Shown here piece by piece: positions 45,210 through 56,150 of a DNA stretch of 64,000 nucleotides. Each line of letters begins with the position of its first letter. Positions within the stretch are counted from its first letter, which is position 1. A model generated the notes under the pieces. That model was not told where the DNA came from and searched no databases. It saw only the letters and a program-made list of their open reading frames with translations. The position numbers were made by a program, and so were the translations under genes. Where the stretch lies: NCBI GenBank assembly GCA_008828725.1, contig MEHQ01001058.1:668911-732910 (forward strand). Reading direction: 5' to 3'. This stretch comes from Saccharina japonica (Eukaryota; Sar; Phaeophyceae; Laminariales; Laminariaceae).

Positions 45210-46200
45210 TCAGTCGAGAGCTAGACGTCGCAACCAAACAAAGGCTGACGAAGAAATGAGGTAGAAATCCACATCAACCACTGTAAATCCACTACTGCCC
45301 TCAATGCACTTGCCGGGCAGCGAAGGACTATCGTCACTAAACGCTCTGGACCCGCGGGCACGCATTGAGTCCAGGAGACTCCTCTGTGCTGCCCCGCAAG
45401 TGCATTGAGGACAGGAGTGGCGGCTTGGGTGGATTTCGGGGTTCTCGTGAAAGCAGCCCACGCTTGGTATATCTTCGAATGACAAGATGACCGCTAGCCG
45501 CCTAGACGGCTCCGAAGTCGCCTCGGAGCCGTCGGCGCTGCTAGCAACCATCTCGGCATTCGTGAACATTATCAGCTCGTGCTCAGCTTGGGCTCCCAGG
45601 AAAATCCCGGAATCCACCTAAGCCATCAAAAGCCACCCCCGCCCTCAGTGCACTTGCCGGGCAGCAGAGGACTGCTGAAAAGATTAAACGCCTCGAGTCG
45701 AGGAGACAGTTCTCTGCTGCCCAGCGACTGCATTGAGGGCAAGAGTAGAAGGGGTTTCCGACGGCTTGGGTGGATTCCGGGGCTTCCCTGGCAGCTCAAG
45801 CTTGTAATTTCTACTGATGGCGAGACGACCGTTAGGCGGCTAACGTTTATCTCACCATCTGTAGAAAATACCAGCTTGGCGTCCAAGGAAAGCTAAGAAA
45901 TTCACCCAGGCCGTCGAGAGCCACTCGTTCCCCTTGCCGACAATGCATTTTCCGGGAAGCAGAGGTCTCCCGGACTCAAGGCGTGCCCGCGGGTGCAAGG
46001 CTTTTCATTTACGCTGGCAAACTGATGAAGCAACGGCAGACGGAGGCACGGCAAGGGGGAAAACCACGCTGAAATGGCGGCACCCTACGCGCAGGGGCAG
46101 GACTGAAATAATTTTAACCAACCCCACGAAGCCCGCTCGGGAAAAGCAAGACTCGTGAAACGCTATGCACACGATGAAATAAAGTCTGGCTATCGTCGAC
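45210..46200. mobile_element. Foldback element family 2, copy 1 (degenerate)
   Basis: Facing arms CCCTCAATGCACTTGCCGGG and CGCAAGTGCATTGAGG (about 45298 and 45408), and again at about 45645 and 45720, form repeated hairpins. The block GGCTTGGGTGGATTCCGGGG plus TTGTAATTTCTACTGATGGC and the end CGAAGCCCGCTCGGGAAAAG plus CGTGAAACGCTATGC match the copy at 47600-48520 in the same order. Confidence 0.55.
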
Positions 46201-46246
46201 AAATAACCCCCCCCCAACATGCATGAACATGAAGTACACCCCCCCC

Positions 46247-47179
46247 CCCATGTTTGCGGATGATTTCGTCTGCATATCAGAAACACCCGAAGGACTGCAG
46301 AAACAAATAGAGAAGGCACTAGAGTACACCAGGAAGTGGAGAGTGACGGCGAACGTAAAAAAGTGCGCAGTAGTTGTATGTAACGAAGATAAGGAGAGTC
46401 CGGTAACTTGTAAGTGGAAGTGGGGATAAGATGAATTACCGATCGTAGACCAGTATACGTACCTTGGCGTAGAGATCTCAAAAGATTGCTCTTTGGATGC
46501 ACACATAAATAAAGTAATAGGCAAGGGTAAGGCACACGTAGGCAAGATGCTAGCCATAGAGAAATTTAGCGGATACAAGACAGAAGTAAAAGAAAGGATA
46601 GAAAGAAGGGAAAGGCTAGCGCTAAGAAAAAAGGTGGAAGGGGAAGAACACTTAGAGATATACGGGGGGTTGAGAGAAGGAATAGGAATGAAAAGGTATC
46701 TGCATGGCCCAATGGACTTCGCGAAAAAGCTGAAACTGCGATTTCGTGTAGGGGACCTGGACCTGCCAGAAAGAAGGAGGTATACCAGTAGCCGGGAGGA
46801 GGAGGAAGTAGATGCACAGATGTGCCCATGTGGCAAAGCCATAGAGAGTAAAATTCACATAGTGGGAGAATGTGAAAGTTACAAGGAGGAAAGGGATGTG
46901 TTAGAGGAGGAGATGAGTAAAATAGACGAGTGTGACATGGAGCAGTTTGGTAAACTAAATAGTAGCGAGAAAACGATCGCTATCTTAGGAGATAGATGGT
47001 GGCCACAGGCGGCGAAACAGGAAGGGGATAAGATTAGCAAAAAGTTTCTATGTAATATATGGAAACAACGTAATGAGCGCCCAAGTGTTGGAGGTGTCTC
47101 TATTAGGAGTAGGAACGGTGCTCCGTCTCGAAAGGGATGCGTGGTCAATGGTCAAATGACTAAGGCAAGCAACAAATGA
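46247..47179 (+). mobile_element. Non-LTR retrotransposon (LINE-type) reverse transcriptase fragment, 5'-truncated, one stop
   Basis: About 310 codons stay in one frame with a single in-frame TAA at 46427-46429. The fragment starts exactly at the palm motif MFADDFVCISETPEGLQ, the (F/Y)ADD active-site strand. It continues through EYTRKWRVTANVKKCAVVV and YTYLGVEISKD, typical of the RT thumb border. Near the end is CPCGKAIESKIHIVGEC, a Cys/His motif seen at the C-terminus of many LINE proteins. The upstream two thirds (endonuclease and RT fingers) are absent. A poly(C) tail repeat lies at each side (46206-46247 and 47182-47253). The element is a dead fragment. Confidence 0.85.
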
Positions 47180-47181
47180 GT

Positions 47182-47253
47182 ACGCCCCCCCCCCCTCCCC
47201 CAACGGGTCTATGGTCTACGACTACGGCCATGCATGAATGCGAAGTACACCCC
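47182..47253 (+). repeat. Poly(C)-flanked tail at the LINE 3' end
   Basis: Directly after the LINE stop codon (TGA at 47177-47179), the sequence AGTACGCCCCCCCCCC is followed by GGTCTATGGTCTACGACTAC, GGCCATGCATGAA and a second C run. This ties the dispersed poly(C) repeat to the LINE 3' end. Confidence 0.8.
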
Positions 47254-47265
47254 CCCAACGCCATC

Positions 47266-47580
47266 TGACCCTGAAGCAGAAGAGGAAGGGCTTGAAAATT
47301 AAATCATACCCAGACGAACGAGACGACTCAAGGAATTATTATGTGGTGTATTCGCACAACAAAACTACAGTAAAGTCCCAAACTTGTGCTGTGTTCAACA
47401 AAATCAATCCTGCCGTCTCCGACCTTCGGGTCCCAAAGCCGAGCAGAAGAACAAGCCGGGGGAACCTTTTAATGGGGCAGACGATGCGACACAGCGAGGG
47501 GTTGGAGGGGTTCGTGAACGCGATTGAGGAAATTGTGTATTTACAGTGCTTCGTGCCAAGCAAATAGCACAAGCCCGACA
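47266..47580 (+). repeat. Dispersed repeat with conserved SRRT...HSEG.EGFVNAI peptide, copy 1
   Basis: An open frame reads LRVPKPSRRTSRGN, then GQTMRHSEGLEGFVNAI. The DNA is similar to 48528-48850, which reads VPRPSRRTTQG, then GQTAQHNEGWEGFVNAI. A reverse, more diverged copy at 62010-62240 keeps QTARHSEGW.GGFV. Shared peptide across diverged DNA suggests a former coding sequence, but no known domain is recognised. Confidence 0.55.
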
Positions 47581-47599
47581 ACACTCAAAACACAAAACG

Positions 47600-48520
47600 A
47601 TCTTAGTAGTTCTTAGTGGGAGTCTACCGCCCCAACGAAGTTACTGAATCTTTGTGCACGCTCCAATACGACAACATCATTTTGCGGAAAATGGTGACAG
47701 TCTAATTTGCTACGGTGAGCGTAAGTGGCTAACCTACGGGCGTCGTCCTCCCGCGCTCGATGTTTGTATATATTCCACCCTCCACCGGTTTCGAAGTGGA
47801 GCATCCTCTTCATGCCATGCAAGCCTCGAAGCTCACGTCCGCCACATTACATTAGTTTCCCCCTTGTCGTGCCTCCGCCTGCGGTTGCTTCATCGATTTG
47901 ACAGCTTGAACGCTAAGCCGTGCTCTCGTGGGCACGCACTCGGCCCGGCTGACAGCCCCCTTCTACCCGGCGAATGCGTCGAGGGAAGACTCGGCTTTCG
48001 CCGGCTTGGGTGGGTTCCCGGGTTTCCTCAGAGGCCCAGGGTTGTAATTTCTGCGGATGGCGAGAGATGATCTTCACCCGCTTCGAAAGAAGCAAGGTGA
48101 GACCAAACATCGTGCGGTGTGTACGATGTTTCGTCTCGTCTCGCAGCCGTCGGGGCGGCCGACGACCATCCCGCCATCCACAGAAATTACCAGCTTGGTC
48201 TTCCAGAGAAACTCCGGGACTCACGCAAGCCGTCGGAAGCCAGCCCTCCCTTCGACACACTCGCCGGGCAGCAGAGGGCTGCCCCTCGGGCTGAGCGAGT
48301 ACCCACGAGCGGGTGTAAGACGTTTCTTTTTGGCTGGCAAAGCGATGAAGCAATCGCAGGTGGAAGCACGGCAGGAGGAAACCCCGATGAAATGGCTGTA
48401 CCGTATATACGTGCTGGTACAATACTAAACTGAACCCAACCACCGCACGAAGCCCGTTCCAAAGCCCCGTGAAACGTTATGCGCACGATGAAGGAAAACT
48501 TTGCCATCGGCGACAGATGC
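47600..48520. mobile_element. Foldback element family 2, copy 2 (best preserved)
   Basis: The left arm (about 47855-48066) runs through CGTGCCTCCGCCTGCGGTTG, GCTCTCGTGGGCACGCACTC and GGCTTGGGTGGGTTCCCGGG. The right arm (about 48168-48400) carries the same blocks inverted, for example GAGTACCCACGAGCGGGTG and CAATCGCAGGTGGAAGCACG. The arms are each over 200 bp and flank a spacer of about 100 bp. The left arm alone recurs at 58705-59235. Confidence 0.65.
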
Positions 48521-48527
48521 TAAATCC

Positions 48528-48850
48528 CAAGGCTATCTGAACCTGAAGCAAAAGAGGCAAGGCTTGAAAATAAAACCCGACCAATAACAGTACATTCTAG
48601 AACCCTACGAGTATAAACGAGATGACCCAAGTAGTCATAGTGCACAACCAAGACTACCGTAATGCCCCGAACTTGTGCAGTGTCCAACAATGTATTCCGT
48701 CGTTGTGGTCGATCTTCGGGTCCCCAGACCAAGCAGAAGAACAACTCAGGGGCTAGCCTTTAACGGGCAGACGGCGCAACACAACGAGGGGTGGGAGGGG
48801 TTCGTGAACGCAATTCAGAGAACGGTCTATGAGCAGACCTTCGCGCCAGC
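48528..48850 (+). repeat. Dispersed SRRT...EGFVNAI repeat, copy 2
   Basis: This stretch is a direct-orientation relative of 47266-47580, sharing CTGAACCTGAAGCA, ACTTGTGC(A/T)GTGT, GTCCCCAGACCAAGCAGAAG and GAGGGGTTCGTGAACGCAAT. The frame upstream is broken by indels. Confidence 0.55.
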
Positions 48851-49353
48851 CATGGCACCAACAAGAGAGGGCTCAAATCACTCTACACGATGGTGATGGA
48901 TAACGATTATGACGATGTAGAGGCTGGTGGTGCATCGTGAAAACGTGAGTAAACCCTCGACGGGGGTGAACGGCGCGCGGCAAGGGCCTGACTACAGAGT
49001 ACTTCAAACCGAAATATATACATCAAGAAGCACACTTCAAGCCACCGTGTGCATCCTGCTTTGTGGTGCCGACCCACGCTGTACCCACCAAGCCGTTCGG
49101 ACCACCAGCTCTCTTCGGCAACGGCGACGGGTAATCGTGTCGGGGTGGAGCAGGTGGGGTTGGTGTTATTGCCTTCATCGGCAAAGGGAAAAAGCACCAA
49201 AGGGCGCGAAGAAGAAAGATGTAGGACGTTTTTACTGAGTCAAGCGCTGGCATTGTTGAATCGATAGTGTCCGTGGTGTATTACTCTCGTATATAGGCTT
49301 CTAAAACAATCTCGTTCGATTGCTGCTCCCATTCCATTGTTTTCAAGTTTTCG

Positions 49354-49670
49354 TTGGCCCTGTTTCGAGCCGATCGGGCTGTTTCAGCCAGAGCCATTTA
49401 TTTCCGAGGACAAATGCCTACTGCAATACCGAGCGCTTAGTTAGTGGAGTTGCGAGGGTAGGAACGCCCGTGTACGGAGCTCGGCCTAGTTTAGGCCAAC
49501 TCATGCCTACCACGAGTTGGCCTAGGCGAGACCTAGCGCCGCACATGGGCGTGCCTATCCTCGCAACGCCACGAATCAGACGCTCAGTCGTGCAGATAAT
49601 ACCTGTCTTCTCTTTTGTCTTCGGGAATGGCGCCGGCCAAAACAACCTGATCGGCTCAAAACACGGCCAA
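49354..49670. mobile_element. Foldback element family 1, copy 1
   Basis: The ends TTGGCCCTGTTTCGAGCCGA and (in reverse) TTGGCCGTGTTTTGAGCCGA enclose about 317 bp. The arms are inverted along most of their length, ending in GTTGGCCTAG and CTAGTTTAGGCCAACTC around the centre near 49505. Both strands therefore read similar peptides (GVARVGTPVYGAR and GVARIGTPMCGAR). The 200 bp upstream (about 49140-49350) are shared with copy 2. Confidence 0.75.
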
Positions 49671-51340
49671 TAACAAAGAAAAAACGAGAAGAAAATACAT
49701 CAATCGAAGGACCTTTTTTGAGAATCCTGTGTCCTTTTCCTTCTCAACAAACAGCACAAAGCACCACAGCGCACCACCATTCCAAGGACCACAACCAAGC
49801 TACCAGCTACACCCAACTACCTGAAGCGGGGACACGAGAAGGCCCGGCATAGCGTTTCCTGCACCACTGAGATCTTGGCATTTGCAAGTCACCTATTCAT
49901 TGCACCAAGTCGTGAGCGTCCTCTGCGCCCTGTCTGTTTGATACACTTATTAACAGTTTTATCTGCTTCCTTTTGCGGCCGCAGCGGGCGGCTATGAACG
50001 CAGCCTTGTACACGCATATCTGGCACAGTATATCATGGCTGTAATGCGATGTCTGCTTTCCCGCGAGCGGGTACCCAGGATCAATCGACCAGATTTTTTT
50101 TTGTCTCATAACCGCGAAAAGCGACGAGGGAACAAGTACAGTACTGTCAGCTACTGCTACTGTAGGTAGGTAGAGGAGTGAGACTCAGTCGAGAGGCGAG
50201 GGAACGGCTGTTTGGACCCCTTGATCCACTCCTATACCTCACGTGTTTGACGTGTTTGAGCAACAAGAAGAAGCATAAGCCGGTGTCCCGATCAAGAAGA
50301 TGGCACCCATTGGTCAACACACCACTTTGCCCCGTTAGCGCAAGACTTGCGGCAACGAGCACAAAACTGCATTTTCCGTGTCCGAACCTATCGAGATTTC
50401 ACCGAAGGTATCGTGCTGTTTTGGGCTTTTGCATAACGAGGGCCAGGACAGCAAGATATATCTGGTGATGTCGATAGCTTCGGATGCCGACGATCCGAGT
50501 AGAACGAGGGCTAGTTTCTCCGACCTCTCTCATTAGCACCAACTCCCTCGAAAACCCCCGTAATATTAAGTTTATGGTGACAGCAGTATAATATATTATG
50601 TTCGAGATTTCTACATGGCTGATCTCACACCAAAGGACACATACTGATGTGTAGATAGGGTGCCGCGATCGCCGTGGTTGACTGCTTTCTACGCTGTTCG
50701 GATGTAACCATTTCCCCCCGTTAATTGTTTTGGGTTAGATTTCCCAATACCAGCCTCGTTTCCGTGGGAAAATGAACTGTCACACGATTTTTCGTGGAGA
50801 TCAGCAATAAGCCGTGGCTCATGGGCGAAACAAACAATAAAAAACAGAGACTTCGAGCGAAAGAGTCAACACACAACGACACCAAAAGCAGGTGACGATA
50901 CACATACAAACACATATTATGAGTACCGGTGTAATGGAACCCTCGCCCCACGGAGACGATTCCATCGACCGGGAGTCGTACTACGAACGAAAGCACAGCC
51001 CCGCCGTTTGAAAGACAAATGCCACATATACACATATACCTAACCAAAAGGAACAAACACCAAGACTGCACCCCTCTCCTTGAAGCAGAGCGAACTGAGA
51101 CACTGCTGCTGGAGGCACATAGATAGGTAGGTGCAGTTTCGTGCTGCATAGCGGTTGTCTTCTATCCATACAGCAATCACGTCAAACATCCAGAGATAGC
51201 GCCGTCAAAATGTGAAGTAGTGGCTGGCATGCGCGACGGGAGAAGGCTCCAAAGCGTCGCCTCGATACCCAGACCCCTCTTAAGGCGATCCAGAGTTCTA
51301 CCGTAGAGCCAAACATGCTTCAACTCCAACTTCAACTCAG
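49671..51340. other. Intergenic, nothing recognised
   Basis: Only short open frames without motifs are seen. The 50721-51149 minus-strand frame is hydrophobic and Cys-rich but does not resemble a known protein. Confidence 0.4.
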
Positions 51341-51743
51341 CAGTGACAGCCTCGCAGCCCTACAGCGGACGGAGATCCGATATCTCCGCCCTCGTTACCA
51401 CTCGTCCCCCATCGGAGGGAGACCCTGTCATGAGCGCTGATAGCCGGCGACGAGCCAACCCCCTCGGAAGCGGGGGCAGTGGGGTGGGGATGGGCCGACG
51501 GATATTCGTACCCGGGGTGGAGCTTTTGGGGTTACTGTTGTTGCCAACAGCGGCAAAAGGTAACAGCACCATAGGACACAAAAAAGCGAGAGGTTAAACA
51601 ATCTTACTGAGTCGGGTGCTGACATTGAACTGATCGTGCCGGTGGTGTAATAATACTCTCGTACATACATAGGCTTCTATAAAGAGCTCCTTCGATTCCT
51701 ATTTTTTTTCTATTTTTTTATGTACCAGGTATGTATGTACTGC

Positions 51744-51990
51744 TGGCCCTGTTTCGAGCCGATCAGGTACTGTTGGCTGCAACCGGTCGGGATAGCGACG
51801 AAGGGCGAGAAGGTACGACTTTCCTCTGCAAGACCGAGCGTGTATTTCGTAGCGTTGCGGGGACGAGCTATCCCCGCAACGCTACGAAAGAAACGCTCGA
51901 TCTTGCAGAGGAGAGTCGTACCCTCTAGCCCTTCCTCGGCATCCCGAACGGTTCCAGCCAACAGAACATGATCGTTTCGAAACAGGACCA
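51744..51990. mobile_element. Foldback element family 1, copy 2 (near-perfect hairpin)
   Basis: The ends TGGCCCTGTTTCGAGCCGAT and (in reverse) TGGTCCTGTTTCGAAACGAT enclose 247 bp. The centre is a perfect stem CGTAGCGTTGCGGGG / CCCCGCAACGCTACG around ACGAGCTAT, with CTCTGCAAGACCGAGCGT facing ACGCTCGATCTTGCAGAG. Upstream sequence 51515-51740 also matches the upstream of copy 1. Confidence 0.8.
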
Positions 51991-52760
51991 ACGATATATA
52001 TGTACATGTATTCATCAAATAAGAGCAGCAATCGGACGAGGTCTTCTTACGCAGCCCAGGATAGGACCACACCACGGACACCATCAGACCCGTGCAACGA
52101 TAGGGGTACTGTACCTTTTTTGGCTAAACTGTTTTCTGAACGACCTTTTAAAGTATGAAAGGCTCCTTAACCCAAATTCGTCGGAATGCCATTTTTTTTT
52201 TTTTTTTTTTTTTTCCATTTCCTAGGCCATATGATACCATAGGAATTTTCAATTTTCATCGGGTTGCACTTTAACTTGTTCTTCAAAATCATGTTTTCAC
52301 TTACTATTAGTATAGAGCTCCTCGAATGAGTTTACCAACCTCAGAAGAACATTGGTGCACCTGTACATTTTTAGCATGTGTGTGTCATCAGCGGTGCACC
52401 TCTACCTCAGCATGTTGTAATGGTATGGGCTAGGAAGGCCGGTAATTACCTCTGTATAGGTAATTGGTCCGTTTTCGTATAACTTGGATGGCATTCGTAT
52501 TCAGGGTATTTATAAGATCTGAGGGCCATATTTGAAGCCCGTCCGAGGCAGATGTCATCTGGCTCGGGGATTAATAAAAGCTGCTCCTCTTTTACGCTTG
52601 ATTCTACGAAAGTGAGTTAACACCAAGGATGCTTAATAGACAAACCTGCAAGGGGATAGGTACTCTGTGTCTCACCCAGTCTTATAACAATGTGTCATCA
52701 GTGGTGCACCTTTATGTGTCATCAGTTCAATGTCAGCACCCGACTCAGTAAGAATGGGAT

Positions 52761-52935
52761 TTGTCGAGCGATTTTGCGGCGTAAACGCGTCGCCTGTACG
52801 TAGCTATTAGCTCTCGCGAAGCCTCGCAACGGTGTTGGCGCGAGGGTGGCGGGACCCTCGGGTTCACGGAGGACAGGGAGTTGGAGATGATGACACCACC
52901 GTCAGGCGACTTCATATAGTCCCACGCCGAGGGTC
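52761..52935 (+). pseudogene. Decayed copy of the 61167-61340 coding block
   Basis: CGATTTTGCGGCGTAAACGC, CGAGGGTGGCGGGACCCTCG, GGTTCACGGAGGACAGGGAG and GACTTCATATAGTCC line up in order with the block at 61167-61320 that encodes RFCGVDASSATLSS and GGGILRFTLDGDLEMV. Here stops (TAG, TAA) and shifts break the frame. Confidence 0.6.
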
Positions 52936-55712
52936 ACGGCTTTGACATCGGGATTTGGGTGCGGGGGGGGGCGTTGGTGGATCGGGCCGTAGTCCTGACG
53001 TTGCGTTGGTTTGTTGGAAGGGGAAGGGAGCGAAGCGGAAGCGTACGGGGGGGGGGGTATGTCTTTCTTTGCATGCTCCCGCTCGGCACCCTTTTACCCA
53101 ACCCATGGGTCTACTGATGGATCATGAAAAATGTATGTTTACGCGGGAATTGGAACTTAGTGGAGGCAAGCGTAGCTGGGATTCGAAAAATAGATGAAGA
53201 GGGCGACCGAGAGTGCACGAAAAAAAAAGAGAAAACGACCTGTCTAAAAGATGTACACGTACGATCCTTCCCAAGATCAGAATGATAAATAAACCAGAAT
53301 GGTGAGATTTCTGGACGTGAAAAATCATTGTTTTCACGAATTATGCTCACTTGCTTTCAGTATACCCCCGCCCCCCACTGCCAGGGACTAAAACAAAAAA
53401 TAAGTTGCGTGTCGTTATTTTTTTCCGGAATACCCCTGGGGTAACGGGATACATTTGAGTGAAACTATTAAGCCAACGAACCTTTAATAGGATAGACTAT
53501 ATATCGTGTTGCAATAGACTCGTCTACGCGGCATACGATAACGAGGGCATCCACGAGAGGAAACTGTCGGAGAAGAACTGCACAGAGACAAAGAGAGAGA
53601 GAAGAGAGCTGGCCCTTCAGTGGCCGCGCGGCTGGGGACGCAGGATATCGCAATGAACTAGCGCCACGGACGGGCGGAGCCGTGGCCGTACCGCCAGTCG
53701 TAATAAATAACAGCAGCGCAGCAGCACGAGACAGCGTGCCAACTGTAATTTGATCGACTTTCCCACCCCCGCCGCCCTTTCGCTCAAGAGAGGGGGGGGG
53801 GGGGGGTCAGGTGGCAACAAGTCGGGATGGTTGCTGGCTGTGAAAGTTATACTTTAGCCCCGCAGGGGAAGGAGCGGGCAGGGCAGGGGAAGGAGCGGGG
53901 CATAAGTCTCACCAGCCTCACGGCGGGTAAGATGTTGAGCAGCGTGCCGCTCTGCACTCGCAGTTTGTCTACGAGTATAGCCTATAGCACGGCAGCGGAC
54001 GCGCCGGCATTTCGAAAAGTAATAACCCATCATCCTTGAGCTTTTACGAAGCGAAGACAAAAATAAGAAAACAAAAACGTGTGTCATATACGACGGGACT
54101 GTGAGTTCTGGCCAATCATAACGTGTGGGCAACGCTCGGGTTGCAGGTTACGCCGCAATCGCAAGCTTTGGCCAAACAAAGTTGCCCGCTGCCGACTGCC
54201 GACATCATCAGTCGTCGCCGCGCGTACATCATCGCCGCTGTAAGCCATGGAGAGTGTCGCAACATACCAGGTACTTGAGAGCCAACACGTCGTTGTTGGT
54301 TGTCGAGGTGTCGGTACTGACGTACTGACTCTAGAGGGCCCCTATGGTTGATGGTCGGTACCAAAATCAAGCGAAGAACGTCCAGGTCCAGGTCGCTGGT
54401 CACTCGTCCTCATCTGGCTGCTGGTAACACCACAACAGCAGTAGTAGTGCTGTCAAACATTGGGTGAGAGGAGATCAAAGACAAACAGCGTACTGGTATC
54501 ATACAGCAACACAGCAGTTGTGCTTCCCTAACAGTGCCGCCGAAGCAGGTACGTAGCTCTGCATTGGCCAGAGCTTGCACTTCACAGCAGCAGCAGTATT
54601 ATAGTAGTAGTAAGACGTGCAGCAAGATGGTATGTACGAGTATACCTCGGCTAAAAAATCATGACTGGAACTCGCTCGGACATTACGTCGGGGGATTGGC
54701 CAACATGTATGTTTATGATGCTGCTGGACTTCTACACACTCTGTCGCGGGATCCTTGTTGTGCGAGTGGCTCTTAGTGCTTCGTGCTCGCAATGGGCTGG
54801 ATCATGCGATATCCAATCAATGACCCGAGACAAAAATACACGCACACATATATATGATACATGCAGAAGGCTGCGAATCAGCAGGCAGCACGGCTCGGAG
54901 TGTATCAGGTGTACCTTCAGAACAAAGCGAAATCGCGATCGCAGCTGCTGCTGCTGCTGCTGCTGAAGTTCAACCAATTGAAAGCTTCAAGCTTGTCTGG
55001 TGATGGTATATCATGTCTGCTAACTGCGTAGGTGTACCAGGTAGACGGTAGACAGATCACAGCAGTCAGCTGTGCGTACGTACGTATGTATATTATACGT
55101 GCATTTACTTCGTACCAATTAGGACGTAAACATAAGGACTGTTTGGCTATAAATATGAAGATTAAGCTGTACTTATATTTGCGTCCAGAGTGAAATATGG
55201 CATCATACCAGGTCCACCCGGTATACCTGGTATATGGTAGCGGATATCAGGTACCACGCACGGTACTCTGTATTACTTCAGCCTGCTTCAACTCGACCTG
55301 GTAGAACGAAGCGAAATGACAGCAATAGCAGCTGATTGCTGCTATAGCAGGCTGTTAAACCTCAACACTCAACACCCTATGTACGTATAATACGACGAGT
55401 GTTTTTGAATTTTTCTGTACAGCAGCAGTACGTACGTAAGAGTAAAGGTGCATTTTATATCGCCGGAATACGTGAGAGCTCAGCATTTTTCTTGCCTTGT
55501 CGGCTCGCGCCGAACTGCTGCGCGGACACACGCTACGATTGGATGTCATGAGTGCTTTCTGCGTACATATCATACCTCGTGCATACGTACCAGGTACCAG
55601 GTACCAGGTACCTCGTAACTCAGGCTGCTTGCTGTAACATCATCATCGGTGCAGAGTAAGTATAAAATGCCAGGCCCTTGCTCCTTTTTAGCTCTGATGG
55701 TGCTGCAAACGA
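52936..55712. other. Intergenic, nothing recognised
   Basis: The stretch has a G run (53796-53807), CAG runs (54583-54595, 54945-54963) and TACCTGGTAT-like words near 55200-55260 and 55587-55610. No gene is recognisable. Confidence 0.4.
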
Positions 55713-56150
55713 GTGAAGAGTGGAGCATTTTTACTTCGTAGTTTGTTCTTTCAAAGTCCACAATTTCATCCAGGGAACTTTGAACCTCGCTGCGCCTGGC
55801 TCGGGAACCAGCTAGCCATCAATAGCACTCATCATCTATCTGGCTCGAATCAGTTCCTGCATTTCCCGACATCTGACCTACAACTCCCTCCGCCTCTTCG
55901 ATTCGCACCTGGATCGCCTGCGGACCCGGGGAAGAAGCAATCACACTGGACACTGGACCGCGTGTTGTGCTTGTTCGTGGTCGGGGCTGCTGGAAACGGC
56001 CTCCTCGCCAGCATTCCAGAGCCCAAAATATCAGCCAAAGGGTACGGGTTAGGGTGGGTGTCCATCGACCAAGTAAGTGCTGCCGGCCCTGCCCGACAAC
56101 TCAGCGGGGTGCAGTGTGCAGTGTTGCAAGTGCCCAGCAGGCAGAAGTGA
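55713..56150 (+). other. Unrecognised open frame with a possible splice donor
   Basis: A 145-codon frame includes LDRVLCLFVVGAAGNGLLAS, and GWVSIDQ lies just before a strong GTAAGT donor at about 56073. It could be an exon of an unidentified gene running towards 58 kb, but no following exon could be joined with confidence. Confidence 0.2.
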
